Source: Bacteroidales bacterium UBA3389 (GTDB lineage Bacteria; Bacteroidota; Bacteroidia; Bacteroidales; P3). Taken from it: a stretch of DNA of 26,856 bases. The stretch covers positions 13,781 to 40,636 of the forward strand of contig DEPP01000002.1 of NCBI GenBank assembly GCA_002358835.1, in the 5' to 3' direction. The notes beneath the pieces were generated by a model. It made no database searches. It had not been told where the DNA came from and saw only the letters and a list, made by a program, of their open reading frames with translations. This document shows, one piece after another, positions 15,364 through 24,139 of the stretch (position 1 is the first letter of the stretch; every line of letters starts with the position of its first letter). A program made the position numbers and the translations under genes.

Positions 15364-15447
15364 TAAATTACTCAAATAAAGAAACAATTTACTGAAATCA
15401 AGTTTCGCTCGACTGAATCTTGATTTTATTTTTGCGAAACAAAGAAT
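15352..15447. repeat. 21-base-register repeat array (locus 4, between convergent genes)
   Basis: Five cores start at 15352, 15373, 15394, 15415 and 15436, exactly 21 bases apart: GAATCTTTGTTT, CAAATAAAGAAA, GAAATCAAGTTT, GAATCTTGATTT, GAAACAAAGAAT. Linkers are TAAATTACT, CAATTTACT, CGCTCGACT and TATTTTTGC. Cores three and four are inverted relative to each other and form a 12-bp stem with one mismatch around the 8-base loop GCTCGACT. The frame that is open in the arrays at 7969 and 9720 has a TAA stop here, which argues against coding. The array ends 13 bases before the end of the minus-strand gene. Confidence 0.85.
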
Positions 15448-15460
15448 CGAAAAAATAGGA

Positions 15461-17458
15461 TTAAAATTTGAAATAAAGCTGTACGCCTATATCCTGTTTA
15501 TGATTGGAGTTTATCAGGTCGTTTCCCGAGGATATGCTTTGCTTTTCACTAAACAAAGTCAGAGCATAACGCATCGAGAGTTGTATGTCTTGAAAAAGAT
15601 TGCATCGAAGGAAGATATATGCTCTGTGTCCTTGATCATATACGCTTACCGTAGAGAATGATAATGGCAGATTGTATTCGTAAATCGAGAAATGTGAGTC
15701 GTAGTCATCTGTATCAAAATAAGCATAACGCAGATTGAGTTTCAAAGGTAAGCGAGGTAGCGTAAAAAGCGACTCAAGATAAAAATACATTCCTTTTGAG
15801 GCTGTCTCAAAACGATTGATGCAATATGCAGAACGTGCATTCAAAGCAATAAAGTCATTAAACGCGTGTTCAACCGTCAGCTGTGCAAGAAAGTAATTCT
15901 CGCTTTTCAGATTCGGCATATCGTTTTTGTCATCTCTTTGTCGCGAATTGAGTTTTGAAAGAAATCGAATCGAACTCTGCTCAGTTGGAGTGTATATCAG
16001 TTCAGTCTTTATTTTGAATCCATTTGCCGACAAAGTGCTTTGATAGGTAGAGAAAGGGAAACGAAAGAGATCACAACCTAAATAATATCTGAAAACACTG
16101 CTAACCCTATGTGCAAATGCAAAATTGATTGCTTTCTCGTTTGCAATGCGACTTTGGGCTGAAAGAGCGGAGGCATAATGATTTTGCAAACGTTTGTCGT
16201 AATTCCTGTACGAAACAGAGAGAGTGGTTTTGTAGTCTAAGTTAAACTGCAGTCCGAACAACATAGCTGTGGCTTTATTTTGACTGACGGCTGTTTCGCC
16301 AAAGACTCTCATTTGTTTGAAAAGATAGGATGCGTTAATCGAATAAACGCTGTTTTGTTTTCCTTCGAAATAATATTGTTGGTAGTCTCGGCTTTGATGA
16401 TGCAGGCTGTCTTTGTAAGCATATGTAAAAGCGGTCAGCCCGATTTGCAATCCTTTTCTGTCGTATGCCCAATGCAATCCTGCCATTCGTGTAGTTGTTG
16501 AGTCTTTTGTTTCTATCTCGTGCGGAGTACGATGCAGTCCTGTGGTCATAAGATTTCCCGAATAGTCATTCCTGCTCGCACTTGCAAAGACAAAAAGATT
16601 TGTATTAAAGACATCGATATTTGCGGCAATGCCTCGATTGTGGTCTGTTTCAGAACTGGAACGATGAGGCGTTATTCCGTATGAACGTTTCTTCACAATG
16701 GCATCTGTATTCAAATAAGAAAGCGAAAAGCCTTGCGACAAAGCCAAACCCTCTCCAAAATTCAAACGATAATCTCCAAGTGTAAGTTGATCCAATATAC
16801 CGATTTGCTTGAGTGTTAGTTGAATCGAATAATGGTCAAAGCCATAAGGTTGCAAGCTGTCGAAGAATGGTTCTCCCGCATCTTTATCTGCAACAACCGA
16901 AAATTGAAGTCTGTCAAAGTAATTGAAATTATACCTCAGAGTTGTCGAAAACGGTTGTCCTTGATAGCCCTTCCCATCTGTTCGAAGGTAGCCTTTGGAT
17001 TGCTCAAGCACTTGACGATATTGCAGTCTTAAGTCCTGACGGTTGTATTTGGCTATGCTGTCAAATCTCAAAGGAGGTTTCCAATCGGTCTTTCTTACAT
17101 AAATAAAAGGCATTATTAGATTTATCGTTTCGGAATCAAAGCCATTGATGTGTGAAAGTTCATATATGGATAACAACTCCCCCGTTTCTCGTATATAATG
17201 TTGCAAAGAGAAAATCTGAAAGTCATTTAAGCCCAATATTTGCAGTTGCGTTTCGGTTGCATTGTTAAGATTAAGCGGGGTTAGTGCAAAACTATGCAGG
17301 GTTTCAAGCCATTCTTCTTTTGCTTCTTCACTTATCTCCAAGTCTTCAATATCTTTGGAGCGTTTTTCTATGAATTGATTTACATCTTGCTGTGCGTTGA
17401 GTTTTAGAAAACAAAAAAGCACAAGACAAATCGAAACAAATAATCGTGCCGTATTCAT
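15461..17458 (-). CDS. Helix-hairpin-helix protein with outer-membrane-barrel-like body
   Basis: 665 residues from ATG 17458; a TTG start at 17467 would add three residues. Residues 1-22 are a Sec signal peptide (MNTARLFVSICLVLFCFLKLNAQQ). Residues about 55-120 (LTPLNLNNATETQLQILGL, then SIYELSHINGFDSETINLIMPFIYV) look like paired helix-hairpin-helix motifs of the ComEA type, which bind DNA in other proteins. From about 140 onward the sequence is full of alternating aromatic/polar strands (LRLQYRQ, TTLRYNFNYFDRLQFSVVAD, GLHWAYDRKGLQIGLTAFTY) and ends in VQLYFKF with a terminal Phe, as in outer-membrane beta-barrels. I expect an outer-membrane barrel with a periplasmic HhH domain. The function is unknown; DNA handling at the envelope is only a hypothesis. 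It starts 31 bases after nrdJ on the same strand. Confidence 0.8.
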   Translation of the reverse strand: MNTARLFVSICLVLFCFLKLNAQQDVNQFIEKRSKDIEDLEISEEAKEEWLETLHSFALTPLNLNNATETQLQILGLNDFQIFSLQHYIRETGELLSIYELSHINGFDSETINLIMPFIYVRKTDWKPPLRFDSIAKYNRQDLRLQYRQVLEQSKGYLRTDGKGYQGQPFSTTLRYNFNYFDRLQFSVVADKDAGEPFFDSLQPYGFDHYSIQLTLKQIGILDQLTLGDYRLNFGEGLALSQGFSLSYLNTDAIVKKRSYGITPHRSSSETDHNRGIAANIDVFNTNLFVFASASRNDYSGNLMTTGLHRTPHEIETKDSTTTRMAGLHWAYDRKGLQIGLTAFTYAYKDSLHHQSRDYQQYYFEGKQNSVYSINASYLFKQMRVFGETAVSQNKATAMLFGLQFNLDYKTTLSVSYRNYDKRLQNHYASALSAQSRIANEKAINFAFAHRVSSVFRYYLGCDLFRFPFSTYQSTLSANGFKIKTELIYTPTEQSSIRFLSKLNSRQRDDKNDMPNLKSENYFLAQLTVEHAFNDFIALNARSAYCINRFETASKGMYFYLESLFTLPRLPLKLNLRYAYFDTDDYDSHFSIYEYNLPLSFSTVSVYDQGHRAYIFLRCNLFQDIQLSMRYALTLFSEKQSISSGNDLINSNHKQDIGVQLYFKF

Positions 17459-17489
17459 CTTGTGCAACTATTTCAAATAAACAAATTTC

Positions 17490-20153
17490 TTAACCGCATT
17501 TACTCCAACCGCAAGATGAGCATTGCTTGCATCCTCCTGTGTATATGATCGGCTCTCCGCATTGAGGACATTTCTCACCCTCAACAACAGTACCGTCTTT
17601 CACATAACGTTTCAAGGCTCTTGCGATTCCGTTTTTCCATGTATTGATAGAATCAGTATCCAAAGTAAGCTTGGAAATTAATTCTATAACATTTGCTATA
17701 GGCATTCCATGACGGAGTATTCCCGAAATCAACTTAGCATAATTCCAATACTCTTTTTTGAACATTCGAGAAAGGCCTTCTATTGTTACTTTATAGCCAT
17801 CATTATCCAAGAATTGGAAATCATATCTTGCAGGCTCACTTCCCTCTTTCATTCTTATCACCCACCCTTTTTCAATAGTGTTTGGTAATACGAAACTATC
17901 AGCTTTTCCGGAGAAAATCTCGTATGGACGTCCCTCATACAAACCTACAACGGCTATCCACTTTTCTTTGTCATTTTGGAATCGGATAATCTCTGCCTCA
18001 AGTTTTTTAGGACGTTTAGGAGCTTTGGTTTCGGTAAAAACAGTATTCGGTTTAGTATTTCCAGACACCAACACACCGTCTCTTGAGCCGTCTCTGTATA
18101 TCGTCATTCCCTTACAACCGCTTTCCCACGCTGTTTGGTAAATCTTATCCACAACATCTTCTGTCGTTTCCTTTGGAATATTCACCGTAACTGAAATAGA
18201 GTGATCCACCCACTTTTGAATAGCACCTTGCATCTTTACTTTGTTCACCCAATTAACACAATTGGCTGTCGCATTGTGATAAGGAGATTTCGCAATTACA
18301 GCTTGTAATTCTTCTTCGCTGTATTTGTATTTCATCTCTTCAACATTATATCCGTTGATTTCTGCCCACACAGCAAATTTATGGTGTAACACATTGTATT
18401 CTTCCCACGCTTGTCCCTCTGCATCATAAAATGAAACCTTAGCATTGTTGTCATTCGGATTTACTTTCCTACGACGTTTGTATGATACCAAAAACGCAGG
18501 TTCTATTCCCGAAGATGTTTGTGTACAAATGCTCACACTGCCTGTCGGAGCTATGGTAAGAAGAGCGATATTTCTTCTTCCGTATTCTTTCATCATAGAA
18601 TACAATTCTTCATCCGCAGCTTTCAAACGTTGGATAAATGGATTATTCTCTTCTAATTTGTAATCGTAAATAGGGAATGCACCTCTTTCCTTAGCCATTA
18701 TTGCAGATGAACGATAGGCTGAGCAAGCAAGATGCTTTTGAACCTCAACTGCAAAATCCGTTGCTTCATCTGTGCCGTATGTAAAGCCCATTGCAGCTAA
18801 CATATCCCCTTCTGCAGTAATTCCAAATCCTGTTCGTCTTCCCTCTAAACACTTCATCTTGATATTCAACCAAAGTTCTTTCTCAACTCTCTTTATTTCT
18901 TCAGGTTCAGGATCTGATTCTATTTTTGCAAGTATGCGTTCAATCTTCTCCATTTCCAAGTCAATAAGGTCGTCCATCAATCTTTGACCCTTTTGAACGT
19001 GGGTTTTGAATAACTCAAAATCAAAACGAGCAGACTCCGTAAACGGATTTTCAACGTATGAATACAAGTTTATTGCAAGTAAACGACAACTATCGTATGC
19101 ACATAATGGGATTTCACCGCATGGATTTGTAGATATAGTTTTGAAACCAAAAGAAGCATAGCAATCAGGAACTGACTCTCTAATTATAGTATCCCAAAAC
19201 AACACTCCAGGTTCGGCACTCTGCCAAGCATTATGAATAATCTTTCTCCACAAAGCCCTTGCGTCTATTTCCTTTGTTATGTTTGGCACATCCGAATCGG
19301 TACGGAATTGTTGCGTATATGGCTTTCCACTTACCACACAACGCATAAAATCATCATCAATCTTGACAGAAACGTTCGCTCCAGTTATTTTATTCAACTC
19401 CATCTTTGCATCGATGAAATCTTCTGCATCAGGGTGTTTAATGGAAATGGACAACATCAAAGCACCTCTTCGACCTCCTTGTGCAACTTCTTTGGTCGTA
19501 TTGGAATATCTTTCCATGAACGGAACTATACCTGTAGAAGTCAATGCTGAATTTTTAACTGGACTCATCTTAGGTCTGATATGCGAAAGGTCATGCCCCA
19601 CTCCTCCTCTTCGTTTCATTAATTGAACCTGCTCTTGGTCTATTTTCAAAATTCCACCATAAGAATCAGAATTCGTAGGATTGCCTATCACAAAACAGTT
19701 TGACAGAGACACAACTTGAAAATCATTACCTATACCCGCCATTGGGCTGCCTTGCGGAATTATGTATTTGAAATCTTTCAGCAACTCGTAAATTTCATCC
19801 TCACTCATCGGATTAGAATATTTACGTTCTATTCTCGCAAATTCCCTCGCCAAACGTCTGTGCATCTGATCAGGGTTCAATTCAAATACTCTTTCTCCAT
19901 CTCTGAGGGCATACTTGTTAAACCAAACGTCTGCAGCCAAAGCATCCCCCTTAAAATACTTTACGCAAGATTCGATAATGTCTTCTTTCTTTAATTCTTT
20001 AAGTTCCATTTCTGCCTCTGTAATATTGTCTGTCTTTTCTTTATTTATAGTTTCCATTTCACCCCTTTGTGCCACAGAAACTTTATTTTCTTCCGCCTTT
20101 TCTTTATTTTCGAAAGATAAATCTGTCGATGATGAAAACAAGTCTAATTCCAT
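17490..20153 (-). CDS. nrdJ: Adenosylcobalamin-dependent (class II) ribonucleotide reductase
   Basis: Reduces ribonucleotides to deoxyribonucleotides by a B12-derived radical; cytoplasmic and independent of oxygen. The catalytic loop STNPCGEIPL carries Asn343, Cys345 and Glu347; Cys153 in SLSNCF is one of the redox pair. Other family blocks are GSPMAGIGNDFQ, RRGGVGHDLSHIRP, STGIVPFMERYSNTTKEVAQGGRRGA and the phosphate-binding TIAPTGSVSICTQTSSGIEP. The C-terminus has the Cys-rich tail of NrdJ (CPQCGEP...GCKQCSSCGWSKCG), thought to relay electrons to the active site. At 887 residues it is of normal length for this type, with a Lys/Glu-rich N-terminal extension of about 55 residues. Its promoter lies just upstream (20174-20204), with a leader too short for a cobalamin riboswitch. 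The HhH protein gene follows 31 bases downstream. Confidence 0.92.
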   Translation of the reverse strand: MELDLFSSSTDLSFENKEKAEENKVSVAQRGEMETINKEKTDNITEAEMELKELKKEDIIESCVKYFKGDALAADVWFNKYALRDGERVFELNPDQMHRRLAREFARIERKYSNPMSEDEIYELLKDFKYIIPQGSPMAGIGNDFQVVSLSNCFVIGNPTNSDSYGGILKIDQEQVQLMKRRGGVGHDLSHIRPKMSPVKNSALTSTGIVPFMERYSNTTKEVAQGGRRGALMLSISIKHPDAEDFIDAKMELNKITGANVSVKIDDDFMRCVVSGKPYTQQFRTDSDVPNITKEIDARALWRKIIHNAWQSAEPGVLFWDTIIRESVPDCYASFGFKTISTNPCGEIPLCAYDSCRLLAINLYSYVENPFTESARFDFELFKTHVQKGQRLMDDLIDLEMEKIERILAKIESDPEPEEIKRVEKELWLNIKMKCLEGRRTGFGITAEGDMLAAMGFTYGTDEATDFAVEVQKHLACSAYRSSAIMAKERGAFPIYDYKLEENNPFIQRLKAADEELYSMMKEYGRRNIALLTIAPTGSVSICTQTSSGIEPAFLVSYKRRRKVNPNDNNAKVSFYDAEGQAWEEYNVLHHKFAVWAEINGYNVEEMKYKYSEEELQAVIAKSPYHNATANCVNWVNKVKMQGAIQKWVDHSISVTVNIPKETTEDVVDKIYQTAWESGCKGMTIYRDGSRDGVLVSGNTKPNTVFTETKAPKRPKKLEAEIIRFQNDKEKWIAVVGLYEGRPYEIFSGKADSFVLPNTIEKGWVIRMKEGSEPARYDFQFLDNDGYKVTIEGLSRMFKKEYWNYAKLISGILRHGMPIANVIELISKLTLDTDSINTWKNGIARALKRYVKDGTVVEGEKCPQCGEPIIYTGGCKQCSSCGWSKCG

Positions 20154-20173
20154 AATTGCACAAATTTGAGTTG

Positions 20174-20204
20174 CAAACTTACAAATATTATTCTTCGAAA
20201 CAAA
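20174..20204 (-). promoter_or_regulatory. Promoter of nrdJ
   Basis: On the minus strand: TTTG (20201-20204), 19 bases, TAAGTTTG (20174-20181). Both boxes and the spacing fit. Transcription would start about 14 bases before the nrdJ start codon. Confidence 0.75.
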
Positions 20205-20342
20205 AACAGTCCTTGATTAAGTTATTAACAAATATTGAAAACACGTTCACAAATCTCTTTACTTTTAAGGATTATGTTATTTTATCATTTGTTGAAAACA
20301 GATTTTGATTTCGACGAAGTTTTTTGTTTCGTTTTTATTTTC

Positions 20343-20350
20343 TACCTTTG
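20343..20350 (+). promoter_or_regulatory. Candidate -7 box of the aminotransferase promoter
   Basis: TACCTTTG is a perfect -7 box, 19 bases before the start codon at 20370. The nearest TTTG (20323-20326) is only 16 bases upstream, short of the usual 19-21. Further up the intergenic gap the nonamer TTGAAAACA occurs twice (20235-20243 and 20292-20300), with no known meaning. Confidence 0.6.
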
Positions 20351-20369
20351 CAAACGCTGATATTCAAAA

Positions 20370-21512
20370 ATGGATTTCGATATGAGAAAAATACAAATGG
20401 TTGATTTACGTCTGCAATATGAAAAGATAAAGACGGAAATTGATAACGGAATAGCAGAAGTAATAAACTCAACCGCTTTTATAAGAGGGGCTAAAGTAGA
20501 TGATTTCTCTAAAGAATTGGCTACTTATTTAGATGTAAAACATGTTATTCCTTGTGGCAACGGTACCGATGCTCTGCAAATCGCTCTTATGTCTTTGGGG
20601 TTGAAACCAAGTGATGAGATCATTTGCCCAGCATTTACATTCATTGCTTCTGCGGAAGTGATTGGTCTTTTGGGGTATCGTCCTGTTTTTGTCGATGTAG
20701 ATTATGATTCTTTCAACGTTACCGCAAAAAATATCGAGCAAGCCATTTCAGTTAAAACAAAAGCTATCATACCGGTTCACCTTTTTGGTCAAGCTGCTCC
20801 AATGGAAGCTATAATGGATATTGCAAAAAAATATGATTTACACGTAATCGAAGATACGGCTCAAGCACTTGGTGCCGATTATATCTACGAAGACGGTCAT
20901 AAACAAAAACTCGGAACAATAGGAACAATAGGTTGCACATCATTTTTCCCTTCAAAAAATTTAGGTTGCTATGGAGACGGAGGTGCTATATTCACTAATG
21001 ATGATGTTTTGGCAGAAAAGATGAAAATGATTTCAAATCACGGCATGAAAGAAAGGTATCATCACGATGTTTTGGGAGTAAATTCTCGTTTAGACACAAT
21101 TCAAGCAGCTGTTTTATCAGCTAAATTAACACATCTCGATGAATACGCTCAAGCACGAAACGAAGCAGCAAAAGTATATAATGAAGCATTTGCGGAAATA
21201 GAAGAATTGATTTTACCTAAGCAAGAGTCGTTTTCTTCTCATGTATATCACCAATACACATTGAAAGTAACGAACGGACGAAGAGATGATTTGAAAGCAT
21301 TCTTGGCAGAAAACAACATTCCGTCAATGGTATATTATCCAATTCCTTTACACAAACAAAAAGCTTTTCTTCCAATTGCTCGTCAAGGAAGTACATTTGA
21401 AATTTCGGAAAAATTATCGGAAGAAGTTTTATCTTTACCTATGCACACCGAATTAGACGAAGAGCAACTGCAATACATAATATCGAAGATCATAGAATTC
21501 TTTTCAAAATAA
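20370..21512 (+). CDS. DegT/DnrJ/EryC1/StrS-family sugar aminotransferase
   Basis: PLP-dependent transaminase of the family that adds an amino group to nucleotide-linked keto-sugars for surface polysaccharide or glycoprotein glycans. The Schiff-base Lys196 is in TSFFPSKNLGCYGDGGA, Asp162 in VIEDTAQALGA contacts the PLP ring, and CGNGTDALQIAL (62-73) binds the cofactor phosphate. The 380-residue length is normal. The start is uncertain: ATG 20370 gives MDFDMRKIQMVDLR, but ATG 20382 (MRKIQMVDLR) is closer to how relatives begin. No other sugar-nucleotide gene is adjacent, so the substrate cannot be inferred; a 3-keto uronic acid or 4-keto-6-deoxy sugar would be typical. It has its own promoter, and a terminator interlocked with a repeat array follows. 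Confidence 0.9.
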   Translation: MDFDMRKIQMVDLRLQYEKIKTEIDNGIAEVINSTAFIRGAKVDDFSKELATYLDVKHVIPCGNGTDALQIALMSLGLKPSDEIICPAFTFIASAEVIGLLGYRPVFVDVDYDSFNVTAKNIEQAISVKTKAIIPVHLFGQAAPMEAIMDIAKKYDLHVIEDTAQALGADYIYEDGHKQKLGTIGTIGCTSFFPSKNLGCYGDGGAIFTNDDVLAEKMKMISNHGMKERYHHDVLGVNSRLDTIQAAVLSAKLTHLDEYAQARNEAAKVYNEAFAEIEELILPKQESFSSHVYHQYTLKVTNGRRDDLKAFLAENNIPSMVYYPIPLHKQKAFLPIARQGSTFEISEKLSEEVLSLPMHTELDEEQLQYIISKIIEFFSK

Positions 21513-21598
21513 GCAATCAACAAGAAACCAAGAACAGCATCTGTAGTCAAATCTTGAAGATATGAGGTCAAAAAAACGAAATGCGATAATAAAATATT

Positions 21599-21652
21599 AA
21601 AACAAAGAAACAGAACAACGAAATCAAGAAAGCGTTTATTCTTTTCAAGAGA
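21599..21652. repeat. 21-base-register repeat array (locus 5, short, inside the terminator)
   Basis: Cores start at 21599 (AAAACAAAGAAA), 21620 (GAAATCAAGAAA) and 21641 (CTTTTCAAGAGA), exactly 21 bases apart, with linkers CAGAACAAC and GCGTTTATT. The second linker is the left arm of the terminator hairpin and the third core is its loop. The upstream part of this gap (21513-21598) is A-rich with only vague core-like words. Confidence 0.65.
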
Positions 21653-21668
21653 TAATAAACGCTTTTTT
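21629..21668 (+). terminator. Intrinsic terminator of the aminotransferase gene
   Basis: A perfect 12-bp stem (AAAGCGTTTATT 21629-21640 with AATAAACGCTTT 21654-21665), a 13-base loop and a T-run to 21668. Confidence 0.9.
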
Positions 21669-21748
21669 AGTAAAAGAAAATGTGATACTTAGCAATATCT
21701 AGTCAGGGAAAAACGTTGAAAAAAGACAATAAAGCACCGAATACATAT

Positions 21749-24139
21749 ATGAAAAAACTGCAAAAATCATCTGAGCAGGTTATGACAAGAGTCTTTTTTG
21801 TCATATCGTTATTGGTGTTTTTATTTTACAGCAACGAAAAAGCGATTGCAACGCCTGATAGTTTGAGAGTGCAGAAAGTTGGGTTGGTGTTAAGCGGTGG
21901 AGGAGCAAAAGGCGTGGCTCACTTGGGAGTGTTGCGGGCTCTTGAAGAGGCAGAAATCCCGATTGATTATATTTGCGGTACTTCAATGGGTGCGATAATC
22001 GGAGGGCTATACGCATCAGGCTATTCGATAGAAGAAATCGAGAACATCTTCTATTCCAATGAATTTCAATATTGGCTTACCGGTAAAATCGAAGATGACT
22101 ACGTGTATTTCTTCAAAAAAAAGGCTCAAACACCTAAATTTCTCACTATTTCTTTCGATACAGAAAATAAGTTCTCGTTAAAACTACCTACAAGCATAAT
22201 CGACCCTGCTCAAATGGATTACGCTTTTATGGAAATATTTTCTCCAGCTTCCAAAGCCTGCAAAAATGATTTTGACAGTTTGATGATACCATTTTTTTGC
22301 GTTGCATCAGATATTGAAAATCATAAAGAAGACATCATAAAGCAAGGAGACTTAGGATTAGCTATCAGAGCATCTATGACAATTCCTTTTGTATTTTCTC
22401 CTATTAAGATCGATGACAAAGTGCTATTTGATGGAGGAATGTATAATAACTTTCCTGCGAAAGAAATGCTCAATACATATAATCCGGATATAATAATCGG
22501 AGTGAAAGTTGTTGGTAATTTTGAACCACCTAAGCATGGGGATATGCGTTCTTATGTGGAAAATATGCTGACAACAAGTTCCGATTACAACGTATATTGT
22601 TCTAACAGCGTGCTTATAGAACCCGAACTGAGCGGTATCAATATTCTGGAATTTGATAAGATGAAAGAATGCGACAAAGCAGGATATGAAGCCACTATTA
22701 AAAAAATTCCGGAAATCAGAGAATATCTTCTTGATAGTGTAGGCAAGAATACTGTTTCTGAAAAGCGAAAACAATTTAATAGCAAAAAGCCTCACTTAGA
22801 TGTAAAGGCTATCAGTATCGAAGGATTGACAAATAATCAAAAACGATTTATATCATCCGTAATTCATCATGAGGATTATCTTGTCGACAGGAAAGAAACT
22901 CTCAATACAAAAATATTGAAGAGAAACTATCTCTCTCTTTATTTGGACAACAACATAAAGAACATACATCCGAAATTAAAATACAACGACTATTTCAACT
23001 CTTACATACTTAATCTCGACATTAACACAGAGAGTTATTTAAGAATGAACCTTGGAGGTATGGTTTCTACTAATCCTATCAGTTTTATATATAGCGGATT
23101 GGATTTTAATTTTCTCAATCGGCACGCTTGGTTGATTCAAGCCAACACATACCTCGGCAGATTTTACAGTTCCTTATCTCTAAAAACGAGAGTGGATTTT
23201 GCCTCAATATATTCTTTCTTTATGGTGTCAGAATTAAATATCAATAAATGGAATTACTATCGTATGAGAGCAGGGTTGTTTTCTTCCTCCCCGATTAATT
23301 ATCTTGAACAATCAGAAAGTAATTTCCAATTAAGTTTTGGTATGCCTCTTGATACTAAAGACAAATTAGTATTCTCTGTCGGCCTTGGAAGGATTAATGA
23401 CAAATATTTTGCAAAAGACTTTGGTGTTGTGCAAACCGACATACCCGATCGTTCTAGTTTTGAACATTTCGCAATAGGTTTGAAAGAAGAATACAACAAT
23501 CTTGATGATGATATGTTCCCGACAAGCGGACACTATCACAAACTCTCGTTACAATACGTCAATGGTATAGAAAAATGTTTCCCAGGTAATACTACCGATA
23601 ACAGTTACTCATACAACTCGCCTCATTCTTGGTTTCAAATAAAGATGTTATCAAAAATGTATTTTGATTTAAGCGATAACTTCAAAATAGGGCTTAGAGG
23701 AGATGTGTTTTATTCATTTCAGGAATTATTTGACACATATAAACCGAGCATTCTCAACGCAGGAGTATATGCACCTACTATTGAAACGCTTACTCAATAC
23801 ATCCCCGAATACAGATCGAACAAATACTTTGCTTTTGGTTTAGGAGGTATTTATTCTTTGCAGACTATTCTGAACGTAAACCTATATATGAGATTAGATG
23901 CTTATATTTACGCACCTATACAGCAGATTCTTACAGAAGACAACCTTGTTCCTTACTATGGAGAATTATTCAAAACGACATATTTAATCTCATCAGCATC
24001 TGTAGTTTTGAAAACGCCGATAGGACCTCTGAGTTTGATTTTTTCTTATCATCAACGAGATGACCAAAACATAAATCCGTTTTCATTTTCTTTGAATTTC
24101 GGATATGCAATCCTTAATAACAGAAACATAGAAAAGTAA
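21749..24139 (+). CDS. Patatin-like phospholipase with POTRA and outer-membrane barrel (type Vd-like)
   Basis: 796 residues from ATG 21749; a TTG at 21716 would add 11 residues and ATG 21782 would remove 11. A signal peptide (VFFVISLLVFLFYSNEKAIA) is followed by a patatin domain: oxyanion-hole GGGAKG (50-55), nucleophile Ser79 in GTSMG, and catalytic Asp228 in FDGGMYNNFP. This Ser-Asp dyad is complete, so lipid acyl hydrolase activity is likely. Residues about 345-410 (VKAISIEGLTNNQKRFIS...) resemble a POTRA domain. The rest is strand-rich with aromatic ends and closes in PFSFSLNFGYAIL..., like a BamA/Omp85-type 16-strand barrel. This order matches PlpD/FplA-type Vd autotransporters known from Pseudomonas and Fusobacterium. 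The stop codon overlaps the lolD start by one base. Confidence 0.88.
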   Translation: MKKLQKSSEQVMTRVFFVISLLVFLFYSNEKAIATPDSLRVQKVGLVLSGGGAKGVAHLGVLRALEEAEIPIDYICGTSMGAIIGGLYASGYSIEEIENIFYSNEFQYWLTGKIEDDYVYFFKKKAQTPKFLTISFDTENKFSLKLPTSIIDPAQMDYAFMEIFSPASKACKNDFDSLMIPFFCVASDIENHKEDIIKQGDLGLAIRASMTIPFVFSPIKIDDKVLFDGGMYNNFPAKEMLNTYNPDIIIGVKVVGNFEPPKHGDMRSYVENMLTTSSDYNVYCSNSVLIEPELSGINILEFDKMKECDKAGYEATIKKIPEIREYLLDSVGKNTVSEKRKQFNSKKPHLDVKAISIEGLTNNQKRFISSVIHHEDYLVDRKETLNTKILKRNYLSLYLDNNIKNIHPKLKYNDYFNSYILNLDINTESYLRMNLGGMVSTNPISFIYSGLDFNFLNRHAWLIQANTYLGRFYSSLSLKTRVDFASIYSFFMVSELNINKWNYYRMRAGLFSSSPINYLEQSESNFQLSFGMPLDTKDKLVFSVGLGRINDKYFAKDFGVVQTDIPDRSSFEHFAIGLKEEYNNLDDDMFPTSGHYHKLSLQYVNGIEKCFPGNTTDNSYSYNSPHSWFQIKMLSKMYFDLSDNFKIGLRGDVFYSFQELFDTYKPSILNAGVYAPTIETLTQYIPEYRSNKYFAFGLGGIYSLQTILNVNLYMRLDAYIYAPIQQILTEDNLVPYYGELFKTTYLISSASVVLKTPIGPLSLIFSYHQRDDQNINPFSFSLNFGYAILNNRNIEK

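Noticed and set aside
20154..20369. Cobalamin riboswitch or NrdR boxes before nrdJ
   Set aside because: The nrdJ leader is only about 14 bases from the predicted start, too short for a riboswitch, and no pair of NrdR-type boxes is visible.
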